Positions 50,456-57,655 of a stretch of 64,000 nt of DNA are shown piece after piece (the first letter of the stretch is position 1; each line of letters begins with the position of its first letter). The DNA is taken from contig JAEEVW010000007.1 in NCBI GenBank assembly GCA_016291085.1, positions 1 to 64,000 on the forward strand, written 5' to 3'. A model generated the notes under the pieces. It was not told the DNA's origin. It made no database searches and saw nothing but the letters and a program-made list of their open reading frames with translations. The stretch comes from Prevotella sp. (GTDB lineage: Bacteria > Bacteroidota > Bacteroidia > Bacteroidales > Bacteroidaceae). The position numbers and the translations under genes were made by a program.

Positions 50456-51210
50456 ACTCTTCCCTCGATTTCAGCGTCCACCACCTTGCCCTGCTTCTGC
50501 ATGTCGCGGAAGTAGTTCATGATGATGAAACGCGTGTTGTTGCTGGCATCCTTAGGCGCATTAATGTTGGTGCCTTTCTTGAAAGCCTCCATCTTGTCCG
50601 TACCGCCCAGCAGATAGTCAATCGTAGTGATACGATAGCTGCGCGCAGGGTCGATAGGCTCGCCATTGATGGTCGCACTGACCAGTTTCTTGTCTTTAGT
50701 AATCACCATCCGCATAGAATGGCTCATGCCCTCTCCACCAACGGCAGCGATCTGTCCCAACAATTCGAGCAGGACCTCGCCAGACAGCGTGACAAAAGAA
50801 ATCTTGTTTTCAAAAGGTGCCACATCGAGCACATTGCCATAAGTAATCTCACCCTTGGGCAAGTCGGCACGAACACCACCCATGTTGTAAATGCCCAAAT
50901 CAGGCTGTTCATTATAGTCCTTAGCTGCCCAAACCAAGATGTCGGCCAACAGATTGGACAGTGTTCCTTCCGGACGCTGGGCAGTCATGTATCGGGCCGA
51001 GCGTCCCACAACAGGTCCCATGACGCTGTCGATGACATGCTTGTAAGGCGACAAGAACGCATCCGTCTGGGCATCCATTGGTGCGTCATAACGGCTGTCA
51101 ATCAAGATTCTGCTGCGCTGAATGCCAGCCACCTCATAGTGCGAACGGCACGCACTCACGGCCATCACCAAGACGGCCATCATAGCCATAAAAATGGGGG
51201 TTCTCTTCAT
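50440..51210 (-). CDS. 5'-nucleotidase C-terminal domain lipoprotein, right copy
   Basis: A 256-residue lipoprotein-like protein (VLVMAVSACRS lipobox) with NLLADILVWAAKDYN, YNMGGVRADLPKGEITYG and YRITTIDYLLGGTDKM, matching the gene at 659-1417. The C-terminal residues VTIKN and stop are encoded within a heptamer array. A TAAATTTG -7 box lies at 51231-51238. Confidence 0.88.
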   Translation of the reverse strand: MKRTPIFMAMMAVLVMAVSACRSHYEVAGIQRSRILIDSRYDAPMDAQTDAFLSPYKHVIDSVMGPVVGRSARYMTAQRPEGTLSNLLADILVWAAKDYNEQPDLGIYNMGGVRADLPKGEITYGNVLDVAPFENKISFVTLSGEVLLELLGQIAAVGGEGMSHSMRMVITKDKKLVSATINGEPIDPARSYRITTIDYLLGGTDKMEAFKKGTNINAPKDASNNTRFIIMNYFRDMQKQGKVVDAEIEGRVTIKN

Positions 51211-51230
51211 AATATTTTAGTTTTATGGTG

Positions 51231-51238
51231 CAAATTTA
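51231..51238 (-). promoter_or_regulatory. -7 box of right 5'-nucleotidase operon
   Basis: TAAATTTG on the minus strand, 20 bp upstream of the start. Confidence 0.4.
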
Positions 51239-51278
51239 CAAAAAAAAAGTAAAAAAAGACACAGCGGAAGCAAATTTT

Positions 51279-51320
51279 TCACTTTTCTCTTTTCACTTTT
51301 CACTTTTTTTTGTACCTTTG
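51279..51320 (+). promoter_or_regulatory. right rplS promoter preceded by heptamer array
   Basis: Four phased units TCACTTT (one TCTCTTT) at 51279-51306 lead into a TACCTTTG -7 box at 51313-51320. The left rplS promoter lacks the array. Confidence 0.65.
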
Positions 51321-51417
51321 CAGCCGCTTTTCCGCGTAACCGATGGAGGGAAGTCACGAGTTGCCCGTCTATGTTGCGTTGGAACGATACAACAACATTA
51401 TTAATAGTAATAGTAAA
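51321..51417 (+). promoter_or_regulatory. candidate conserved rplS leader (right)
   Basis: Shares ordered blocks with the leader at 395-483 (CCGCTTTTCCGCGTAA, ACGAGTTGCCC, TATGTTGCGT, GGAACGATACAACAA). Conservation outside coding sequence suggests an autoregulatory r-protein leader. Confidence 0.45.
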
Positions 51418-51780
51418 ATGGATTTAATTAAAGTTGCTGAAGAAGCATTTGCAACCGGCAAGCAGTTCCCAGAGTTCAAGGCTGGTGACACTATCACTGT
51501 CGCTTACAAAATTATCGAGGGTTCTAAGGAGCGCATCCAGCTCTATCGTGGCGTAGTCATCAAGATCTGCGGTCACGGTGACAAAAAGCGTTTCACTGTT
51601 CGCAAGATGTCAGGTACCGTTGGTGTAGAGCGTATCTTCCCCATCGAGTCACCCAACATTGAGAGCATCGAGGTGAACAAGGTTGGTAAGGTTCGTCGCG
51701 CTAAGCTTTACTATCTGCGCAAGCTCACAGGTAAGGCTGCTCGTATCAAGGAGAAGCGTTCTGCCATCAAGGCCGAATAA
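51418..51780 (+). CDS. rplS: 50S ribosomal protein L19 (right copy)
   Basis: A 120-residue L19, almost identical to the left copy except for three internal substitutions and the C-terminus (SAIKAE instead of HNVGE). An in-frame upstream ATG at 51343 would add 25 residues, but these fall in the conserved leader and are rejected. It ends the mirrored block and is followed by a strong terminator. Confidence 0.97.
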   Translation: MDLIKVAEEAFATGKQFPEFKAGDTITVAYKIIEGSKERIQLYRGVVIKICGHGDKKRFTVRKMSGTVGVERIFPIESPNIESIEVNKVGKVRRAKLYYLRKLTGKAARIKEKRSAIKAE

Positions 51781-51801
51781 TAAGCCGAACCTGCACGACA
51801 T

Positions 51802-51837
51802 AAAAAGAGGCATCCACGCTTGTGGATGCCTCTTTTT
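51802..51837. terminator. bidirectional terminator between rplS and the small peptide gene
   Basis: A perfect 16-bp stem (AAAAAGAGGCATCCAC with GTGGATGCCTCTTTTT) and a 4-nt loop. Confidence 0.9.
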
Positions 51838-51852
51838 GCTTCATACTTACAA

Positions 51853-52047
51853 TCAAATAAAACCAGACGGCAGTCCAAATATTTCGTCGATTTCTGATCC
51901 GCCAAACGGCGACAATGCCGGTTCGTCACCACCGCTACCACCATCAATATCAATGTTCGTATTAACGTCATAGCTACCTGCCAATAAAGGCTGGTATGCA
52001 GCGGTCTCTATTACCTCCATCTGAGGTGTCAAATATTTCTTTTTCAT
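51853..52047 (-). CDS. small LLAGS-type peptide of unknown function
   Basis: A 64-residue peptide with basic start MKKKYLTPQMEVIET, then PLLAGSYD near residue 25 and an acidic Gly/Asp-rich C-terminal half. Similar short Bacteroidales peptides of this shape (KKKY-P-E... LAGS) are common but uncharacterised; the LAGS point could be a processing site. It lies 74 bp downstream of the LRR gene in the same direction, separated by a 12-bp hairpin (52075-52112), so cotranscription is possible. Confidence 0.65.
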   Translation of the reverse strand: MKKKYLTPQMEVIETAAYQPLLAGSYDVNTNIDIDGGSGGDEPALSPFGGSEIDEIFGLPSGFI

Positions 52048-52074
52048 TTTACAATCTCCTTTGATGTTTCACAT

Positions 52075-52112
52075 CGAGCTTGCTCGCGCTCGGAAGAACT
52101 CGAGCAAGCTCG
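52075..52112. repeat. hairpin CGAGCTTGCTCG/CGAGCAAGCTCG
   Basis: A perfect 12-bp inverted repeat with a 14-nt loop and no T run, between the LRR gene stop and the small peptide start. It may stabilise or process the mRNA. Confidence 0.7.
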
Positions 52113-52121
52113 GTTCTAATA

Positions 52122-55100
52122 TCACTTAATCACGACCTTGGTACCGTTATGAATATAAACTCCCTTCTGGGTCGGTTTGCTGTCCAGCTTCATACCATTC
52201 AGCGTGAACCAGCTGTCGAGTTCCGATCCAGCCTTCTCCAAGCCTTGGATACGTGTTGTCGATCCATCGCCTAAGTCAGTAATGATGTTGAGACCCATAG
52301 CGGTAGCAGAATCGTCCACCTTGAAGAAGCCACGGAAGGCATTCACCTTGAAGCCGTCAACGTTCGGGTAGTACAACGTGTTATTTGATCCCAGATAGAG
52401 ATTCGACACATCGTCCTTGGTGAGGCCCGTCGGTGTGTAGGTACCGGTGAATGTCACGTAGTCGGTAGTAATGCTATTGGTCTTCACATTTGCATTCTTC
52501 ACCGTGACACCCTCGAAGGTCGGATTCACCAGAGGCTCACCACTCGCCCAGCGGATGACGTAAGGCTTACCTGCCTCCATCTCAGTCAAATTGTCTGAGA
52601 AGGTCATCGACAAATTCTGGCCAGCAAGCGTGGTGCTTGCCAGTGTGCGAACTTCAGCACCGTCGAGCACGCTACCTGCAATAGTCAGGTCGAACGGCAG
52701 ACAGATGGTGTTCCACTCGTTGTTCTTATTCAGCGTACGTCCCGACAGGGTGACGTCAGCCACCTTGCCATCCCATGCCGACAACAGCGAAGCATTGGTT
52801 GACTCACTGTCAGTGTCGCTCAGGGTAAAGGCGTTGCGCGTCCAGTTTGCGGTGTACGAGCGGTCACCAGTGCTACCCTTGGCGATGGTTAACGTCTTGG
52901 TAGGCTCAGTGAAGTCAGTACCCGTCCAGCCATCGAAGGAATATCCCTCGCGAGTCGGGTTGTTCAACGTAAAGGTTGTTGTCTCAATGGTATACTCTTC
53001 CGGGTTAGCTGTAGCCACTGTACCACCGGCCAAGTCGTAGCTGATAGTGTAGGTAATCACTGTCCACGTTGCCGTGTACGAGCGGTTTTCAGTACTACCC
53101 TTGGCGATGGTTACCGTCTTAGTAGCCTCAGTGAGGCCTGTACCCGTCCAGCCAGCGAAGTTATATCCCTTACGTGTAGGATTGACAAGGGTAATAGCGT
53201 CACTCTCGATGGTATAAGTAGCGGGGTTGGTTGCACCGTCTGCCAATGCGCCACCGGCCAAGTCGTAACTGATGGCGTAGGTAACCGGTGTCCACGTTGC
53301 CGTGTATAAACGGTTCTCTGTCGAGCCCTTGGCGATAGTCACCGTCTTGGTAGGTTCTGTGAGTTCGGTGCCCGTCCAGCCAGCAAAGTCATATCCCTTG
53401 CGTGTAGGATTGACAAGGGTAATGGCGTCACTCTCAATGGTATAGGTAGCGGGGTTGCTTTCACCGTCTGCCAATGCGCCACCGGCCAAGTCGTAGCTGA
53501 TGGTGTAGGTAATCGGTGTCCACGTTGCCGTGTATGAACGATTCTCTGTCGAGCCCTTGGCGATGGTTACCGTCTTGGTTGGCTCTGTGAGTTCAGTACC
53601 CGTCCAGCCAGCAAAGTCATATCCCTTGCGTGTAGGATTGACGAGGGTGATGGCGTCGCTCTCGATAGTATAGGTAGCGGGGTTGGTTGCACCGTCTGCC
53701 AATGCACCACCGGCTAAGTCGTAGGTCAAGTTATAGGTAATGACCTTCCACGTAGCGGTATAGCTGCGCTCACCAATGGATCCTGCGGGGATAGTCACCG
53801 TCTTGGTTGGCTCCGTGAGGTCAGTGCCCGTCCATCCCTCGAAGGTATAGCCCTTACGTGTCGGGTTGTTCAGCGTGATAGCAGCGCTCTCAATGGTATA
53901 AGTAGTGGGATTAGCTGTTTCTACACTTCCACCAGCCAATGTGTAGGTGATAGGATAGATGATAGGATTAAACGTAGCGCTGATGGTCTGGTCAGCCAGC
54001 AGATTCTCCACCTTGCCAGCTGCCTTGATGTCAGCGTCATTAGCAGTCAGTGCGCTCAGCTCGTAGCCAAGAGCAGGGGTCGAGGTCAGCGTCAGGTCCT
54101 TCTCGCGAACGAAGAGACCGCTGACGGGCTCTGTTGCACCAGCTGATACAAGAGAAGTACCAGTGACACTCTTTTCTGTATTCGTACCGTTGCTTGTCAC
54201 AGCCTCGCCGTTAGCCAAAGCCAGCGTTCCCTTACCAGTTACAGTAGCTGATACCACGAACGACCAGTAGTCCATATTCGTGAAGTTCTTCCAATAGTTG
54301 GCAGCCTTATAAGCATCCATCGTACCGCCAGGAACCCACAGCGTGGCTCCGCTATAGGTGTCCGCATTGAAGGCATTCTCCGGGCAGGAGGTCAGTGTCT
54401 CAATCCACGAAGCCTTGACAGAAGTCAGTGTGCTACCACTGAACATATTCTCCTTGATAGTGGTTAATTGTGGACCAAGCTCCAACGTGGCAATATTGCT
54501 TATCAACTCTTCATTGTCAGTATAGGTCAGGTTGCGACCTACATATACTTTTTTATTGAGAGCATTACTATATGCGAACACACCGTAGTATCCTACACTG
54601 AACGTCAACGGATTGGTGCCGTCCTCAATAATAATCTCGGTCAGATTTGAGCATTCGGCAAAAGCACGTTGGCCAACACTGGTGGTCTTGGCAGGAATAC
54701 TTACGCTGGTCAATCCTGTACCAGAGAAGGTATAATCAGGAATGTCATTAAGCGTAGCAGGCAGGATGACTTGCTTAAGCTTGGAGCAGTTCTGGAAGAT
54801 ACCAGCGCCAATCGTCTCAACGTTAGCACCCATCGTGACTTGCAGTTCCTCGATGCTGTCGTCGGTACCTACACCACGGAAGGCATAATCACCGATGGTG
54901 GTCACACCATTACCAATGACGAGATTACCCATCTTCGAAGCTCCGTCAAGCATATAGGGAGTGATGGTTGTTACCATGTCGCCAAAGGTAACACTCTTAA
55001 TCTGCGAACCCTCTGGATATGAGAAAGGACCGCTGTTTTCGCTCAGTTTAAGGTCACGGCCGATATAGATAGTCTTGCCCGCCTCTACAGCTTCGTAAGC

Positions 55101-55988
55101 GAAAGTTCCATAGTAGCCGGCCCACATCTTCAATGCTTCAGCCTTGTCATTTATGTGGATATTGGCTAAACTGTTGCATTCACCGAACACACGTTTTCCA
55201 AGGCTGTCCACAGACTCGGGAATGATGATGGCCTCCAGGGCAGTTGCACTGAAGGCATATTGTTCAATGACCTTCAGCTTCGAAGGCAGCGTGATGGCCT
55301 TCAGCTTGGAACAGCTATTAAAGGCGTCATTCTTAATGGTCTCTATGTTGCTGCCTAAGGTGACCTGCAATTCTTCGACGCCATCGTCGGTGCCGACATT
55401 ATAGAAGGCATAGCTACCGATGGTGGTCACACCGTTTCCGATGGTAATGCTTGACAACTTCTTGTTATCATAGAACAAATTGTTGTGGATAGTAGTCACT
55501 TTGTCGCTGAACTCAACGCTGGTAGCATTGCTGAACGGAGCACTGTTCTCGCTGAGCTTCAGGTCACGGCCCAGATAGACCGACTTGTCGGCTTCGCTAT
55601 AATAGAACGAGCCATAGTAGCCGGCTGTCATTGTTAGCGCTACCTCGCTGTCCTCAATCCGAACGTTGACCAAGTTGCCACAAGAGGCAAACGCACGGTC
55701 GCCAATTTTCGTCACTGAGGCAGGAATAGTTACACCTGTGATAGTTGTCGACTCGAAGCCATTGGCAGCCACCAAAGTCACGGAATAGGTGACGCCCTCG
55801 TTGGTGACGCTGGCCGGAATGACCACATTACCCGAGATACCGTCGGCCTTGCTCACCGACACCGTTTTTGCATCAGCATCCGTCACCGTGAAGCTAAGAT
55901 TGTCCACGACGAACGTCTGCGCCACAGCAGTCTGCCCTGTCAACAGCAAGGCAACGACTGCAAAGAATAAAGATAGCTTTTTCTTCAT
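52122..55988 (-). CDS. 1288-residue BspA-like LRR protein with InlB-type repeats and sorting tail
   Basis: A giant secreted protein. Signal peptide ends near TAVAQ. Residues about 25-600 carry LRR_5 repeats in three blocks, each with a GYYGxFxY insert followed by Y(L/I/V)GR(D/N)L. Residues about 670-1050 hold five Listeria-Bacteroides (InlB B, Flg_new) repeats of about 76 residues, such as YTISYDLAGGALADG and RKGYDFAGWTGTELTEPTKT; units two to four are nearly identical in DNA. Then a beta domain and the tail WFTLNGMKL...GVYIHNGTKVVIK. Probable adhesin. The upstream region carries paired palindromes beside a divergent AraC regulator. Confidence 0.9.
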   Translation of the reverse strand: MKKKLSLFFAVVALLLTGQTAVAQTFVVDNLSFTVTDADAKTVSVSKADGISGNVVIPASVTNEGVTYSVTLVAANGFESTTITGVTIPASVTKIGDRAFASCGNLVNVRIEDSEVALTMTAGYYGSFYYSEADKSVYLGRDLKLSENSAPFSNATSVEFSDKVTTIHNNLFYDNKKLSSITIGNGVTTIGSYAFYNVGTDDGVEELQVTLGSNIETIKNDAFNSCSKLKAITLPSKLKVIEQYAFSATALEAIIIPESVDSLGKRVFGECNSLANIHINDKAEALKMWAGYYGTFAYEAVEAGKTIYIGRDLKLSENSGPFSYPEGSQIKSVTFGDMVTTITPYMLDGASKMGNLVIGNGVTTIGDYAFRGVGTDDSIEELQVTMGANVETIGAGIFQNCSKLKQVILPATLNDIPDYTFSGTGLTSVSIPAKTTSVGQRAFAECSNLTEIIIEDGTNPLTFSVGYYGVFAYSNALNKKVYVGRNLTYTDNEELISNIATLELGPQLTTIKENMFSGSTLTSVKASWIETLTSCPENAFNADTYSGATLWVPGGTMDAYKAANYWKNFTNMDYWSFVVSATVTGKGTLALANGEAVTSNGTNTEKSVTGTSLVSAGATEPVSGLFVREKDLTLTSTPALGYELSALTANDADIKAAGKVENLLADQTISATFNPIIYPITYTLAGGSVETANPTTYTIESAAITLNNPTRKGYTFEGWTGTDLTEPTKTVTIPAGSIGERSYTATWKVITYNLTYDLAGGALADGATNPATYTIESDAITLVNPTRKGYDFAGWTGTELTEPTKTVTIAKGSTENRSYTATWTPITYTISYDLAGGALADGESNPATYTIESDAITLVNPTRKGYDFAGWTGTELTEPTKTVTIAKGSTENRLYTATWTPVTYAISYDLAGGALADGATNPATYTIESDAITLVNPTRKGYNFAGWTGTGLTEATKTVTIAKGSTENRSYTATWTVITYTISYDLAGGTVATANPEEYTIETTTFTLNNPTREGYSFDGWTGTDFTEPTKTLTIAKGSTGDRSYTANWTRNAFTLSDTDSESTNASLLSAWDGKVADVTLSGRTLNKNNEWNTICLPFDLTIAGSVLDGAEVRTLASTTLAGQNLSMTFSDNLTEMEAGKPYVIRWASGEPLVNPTFEGVTVKNANVKTNSITTDYVTFTGTYTPTGLTKDDVSNLYLGSNNTLYYPNVDGFKVNAFRGFFKVDDSATAMGLNIITDLGDGSTTRIQGLEKAGSELDSWFTLNGMKLDSKPTQKGVYIHNGTKVVIK
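52850..53985. repeat. tandem InlB-type repeats (about 228 bp each)
   Basis: Five repeats; the central three (about 53060-53760) are nearly identical at DNA level, indicating recent unit duplication or conversion and likely copy-number instability. Confidence 0.8.
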
Positions 55989-56067
55989 AATGTAGTGGTT
56001 TGTTAGTTATTAAATATGGTTTATTATAAAAATATGTTTATAGTCATTAAAGTAACGAACTTAGGTG

Positions 56068-56075
56068 CAAATGTA
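56068..56075 (-). promoter_or_regulatory. -7 box of the giant LRR gene
   Basis: TACATTTG on the minus strand, 79 bp upstream of the start. The usual -33 position is filled by the paired palindromes. Confidence 0.5.
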
Positions 56076-56097
56076 GACAAAAACATGCACTTGGGGA

Positions 56098-56132
56098 TTG
56101 CAGAACTGCAAAAGAGTGTTGCAAAATTGCAA
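56098..56132. promoter_or_regulatory. paired palindromic operator TTGCA-N4-TGCAA
   Basis: Two perfect palindromes, TTGCAGAACTGCAA (56098-56111) and TTGCAAAATTGCAA (56119-56132), start 21 bp apart. The proximal one is 22 bp from the LRR -7 box; the regulator's -7 box is 60 bp away on the other side. Confidence 0.7.
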
Positions 56133-56192
56133 AAAGTGGGCTTTTGCCCTCAAAAACCAGCATAAGACGCATCGGACATCAATATTTTTCAC

Positions 56193-56200
56193 TACCTTTG
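56193..56200 (+). promoter_or_regulatory. -7 box of the 7TM-AraC regulator
   Basis: TACCTTTG, 33 bp upstream of the GTG start; no -33 TTTG. Confidence 0.5.
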
Positions 56201-56233
56201 CATTCGTAAAGAAAACAGAAAACCAAGCCACAC

Positions 56234-57370
56234 GTGTTACAAGACCTCCTGACCTCAGCACCCGTCATCGTATGCAGCCTCAACACTATGATGCTGCTGC
56301 TTAACTGGCGTCGACAACCCAATTCGGCGGTGGGATGGCTGACTGTATGGTCGGTTGCGACAATGCTGCTCTATGCTTGTCACTTCCTCTACTTCCAACA
56401 CGCTACAGAATTCTTGCCAGTAAGCGACTCCCTCTACACGGTGTGCAACTTGGTGGTCTATCCCTTATACCTTATATATATCAGCGAGCAGACGGACCTG
56501 CAACCCCTATCGTCCAAGCCGCTGTTGGTGGGCGGTGTATGGGTGTTAGGTCTGTTGGGAGGAGTAATTATTTTTACTTTGTATGCGGTAATGGATGAAA
56601 GCGAGACGCATGAGTTCATCAATACTTTCCTTTACAACAACAGAAGCGACGGATTAGAAGGAACAGCCTGGCTACAATATGTTGCCCATAGAACGTGTCA
56701 GACCATATTCGCTGTCGAGGTGGTGGTCGTGGCCATGATAGGTTACAGGAAGATAAAACGCTACAACGCGACACTGGAACAGCTTTGCGCCGATACGGAC
56801 GACAAGTCGCTGCGCCCCATCGGCATCATCCTGCAACTGTTGGTAGTGACGGGAGTGCTGTCCTTTGCCGTCAACTACATAGGACGTCAGCATTTTGCCG
56901 ACTCGCTGTGGCTGGCCGTACCGGCACTGGTATTTTCAGTCTTGTTGTTCAGCATCACTTGGGTGGGACTGAACTACCACACGACACTACGCGACATCAG
57001 CAACAGCAAAGTCACGACAGGTACTACGGTCGAGGAAAACAAGCCTGCTTCACAGAATGATCAACGAGCTATGAAAAATCAGTTGGAACAGCTGATGATG
57101 CAGGAGCGCATCTTCCTGCGTCAAGACCTGCGACTGGACGATGTGGCGCTGATGCTGGGCACCAACCGCACGTATCTGTTGGCCACACTGAGAAACGAAA
57201 TGGGAATGACGTTCAAGGAGTATATCAACCGGCAGCGCATCGCATATGCCGAAGAACTGATGCGCCGCGTGCCCAACATATCAAAAATAGAGGTAGCCAG
57301 CCAGTCGGGATACGGCACACCATCATCGTTCTACCGTAACATGAAGGCCTATGGTCACTCCGATGTCTGA
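56234..57370 (+). CDS. polytopic membrane AraC-family regulator
   Basis: A 378-residue protein with six to seven hydrophobic helices in the first 250 residues (for example WLTVWSVATMLLYACHFLYF, LVGGVWVLGLLGGVIIF, LWLAVPALVFSVLLFSITWV), then a cytosolic AraC domain (LRLDDVALMLGTNRTYLLATL, ISKIEVASQSGYGTPSSFYRNM). GTG at 56234 is the start; no upstream in-frame ATG. It diverges from the giant LRR gene with a paired palindrome between them, suggesting it controls that gene. The signal is unknown; membrane ligand or lipid state are options. Confidence 0.85.
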   Translation: MLQDLLTSAPVIVCSLNTMMLLLNWRRQPNSAVGWLTVWSVATMLLYACHFLYFQHATEFLPVSDSLYTVCNLVVYPLYLIYISEQTDLQPLSSKPLLVGGVWVLGLLGGVIIFTLYAVMDESETHEFINTFLYNNRSDGLEGTAWLQYVAHRTCQTIFAVEVVVVAMIGYRKIKRYNATLEQLCADTDDKSLRPIGIILQLLVVTGVLSFAVNYIGRQHFADSLWLAVPALVFSVLLFSITWVGLNYHTTLRDISNSKVTTGTTVEENKPASQNDQRAMKNQLEQLMMQERIFLRQDLRLDDVALMLGTNRTYLLATLRNEMGMTFKEYINRQRIAYAEELMRRVPNISKIEVASQSGYGTPSSFYRNMKAYGHSDV

Positions 57371-57558
57371 TGCTCTTTGTGCCCTCCATATATAGTTTCG
57401 CCACCCAAGTCGCCATGCAAGGTTTCCTGGAAAGAATCCCAATCTTGGAAACCAGCCAATAGCGACAACCTGTCGAGCGTCTTCCGATCTGGCTTGTGCA
57501 GCAATTCTTTCTCTACTGCTTGTAAAAGTTTACGCAGTGCATGTCTCTTTTTCTCCAT
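57355..57558 (-). CDS. small conserved-looking hypothetical protein
   Basis: A 67-residue acidic/basic helical protein: MEKKRHALRKLLQAVEKELL, then a KTLDRLSLLAGFQDWDSFQ segment and a Gly/His-rich C-terminus. It overlaps the regulator's 3' end by 16 bp (convergent). A TATCTTTG -7 box at 57567-57574 sits less than 10 bp from its ATG. Composition and promoter support a real gene; function unknown. Confidence 0.65.
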   Translation of the reverse strand: MEKKRHALRKLLQAVEKELLHKPDRKTLDRLSLLAGFQDWDSFQETLHGDLGGETIYGGHKEHQTSE

Positions 57559-57566
57559 AACGCGTG

Positions 57567-57574
57567 CAAAGATA
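57567..57574 (-). promoter_or_regulatory. -7 box of the small hypothetical gene
   Basis: TATCTTTG on the minus strand, 8 bp from the ATG, so the mRNA would be almost leaderless. Confidence 0.5.
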
Positions 57575-57586
57575 CGAAAAAATAAG

Positions 57587-57626
57587 AATTAAGAATTACG
57601 AATTAGGAATTATTTTTGTACCTTTG
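57587..57626 (+). promoter_or_regulatory. purH-like gene promoter preceded by heptamer array
   Basis: Four phased units AATTAAG, AATTACG, AATTAGG, AATTATT (57587-57614) run into TACCTTTG (57619-57626). Confidence 0.7.
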
Positions 57627-57655
57627 CAGGCAGAAACGAAAAAAATGCGTAAACA

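Noticed and set aside
51343..51417. N-terminal extension of right rplS by 25 codons
   Set aside because: The segment is the conserved leader; the left copy has no such extension and L19 length fits the later ATG.
52850..53985. Mobile repeat in the giant LRR gene
   Set aside because: The repeats are in frame and match the Listeria-Bacteroides protein repeat, so they are protein-domain repeats.
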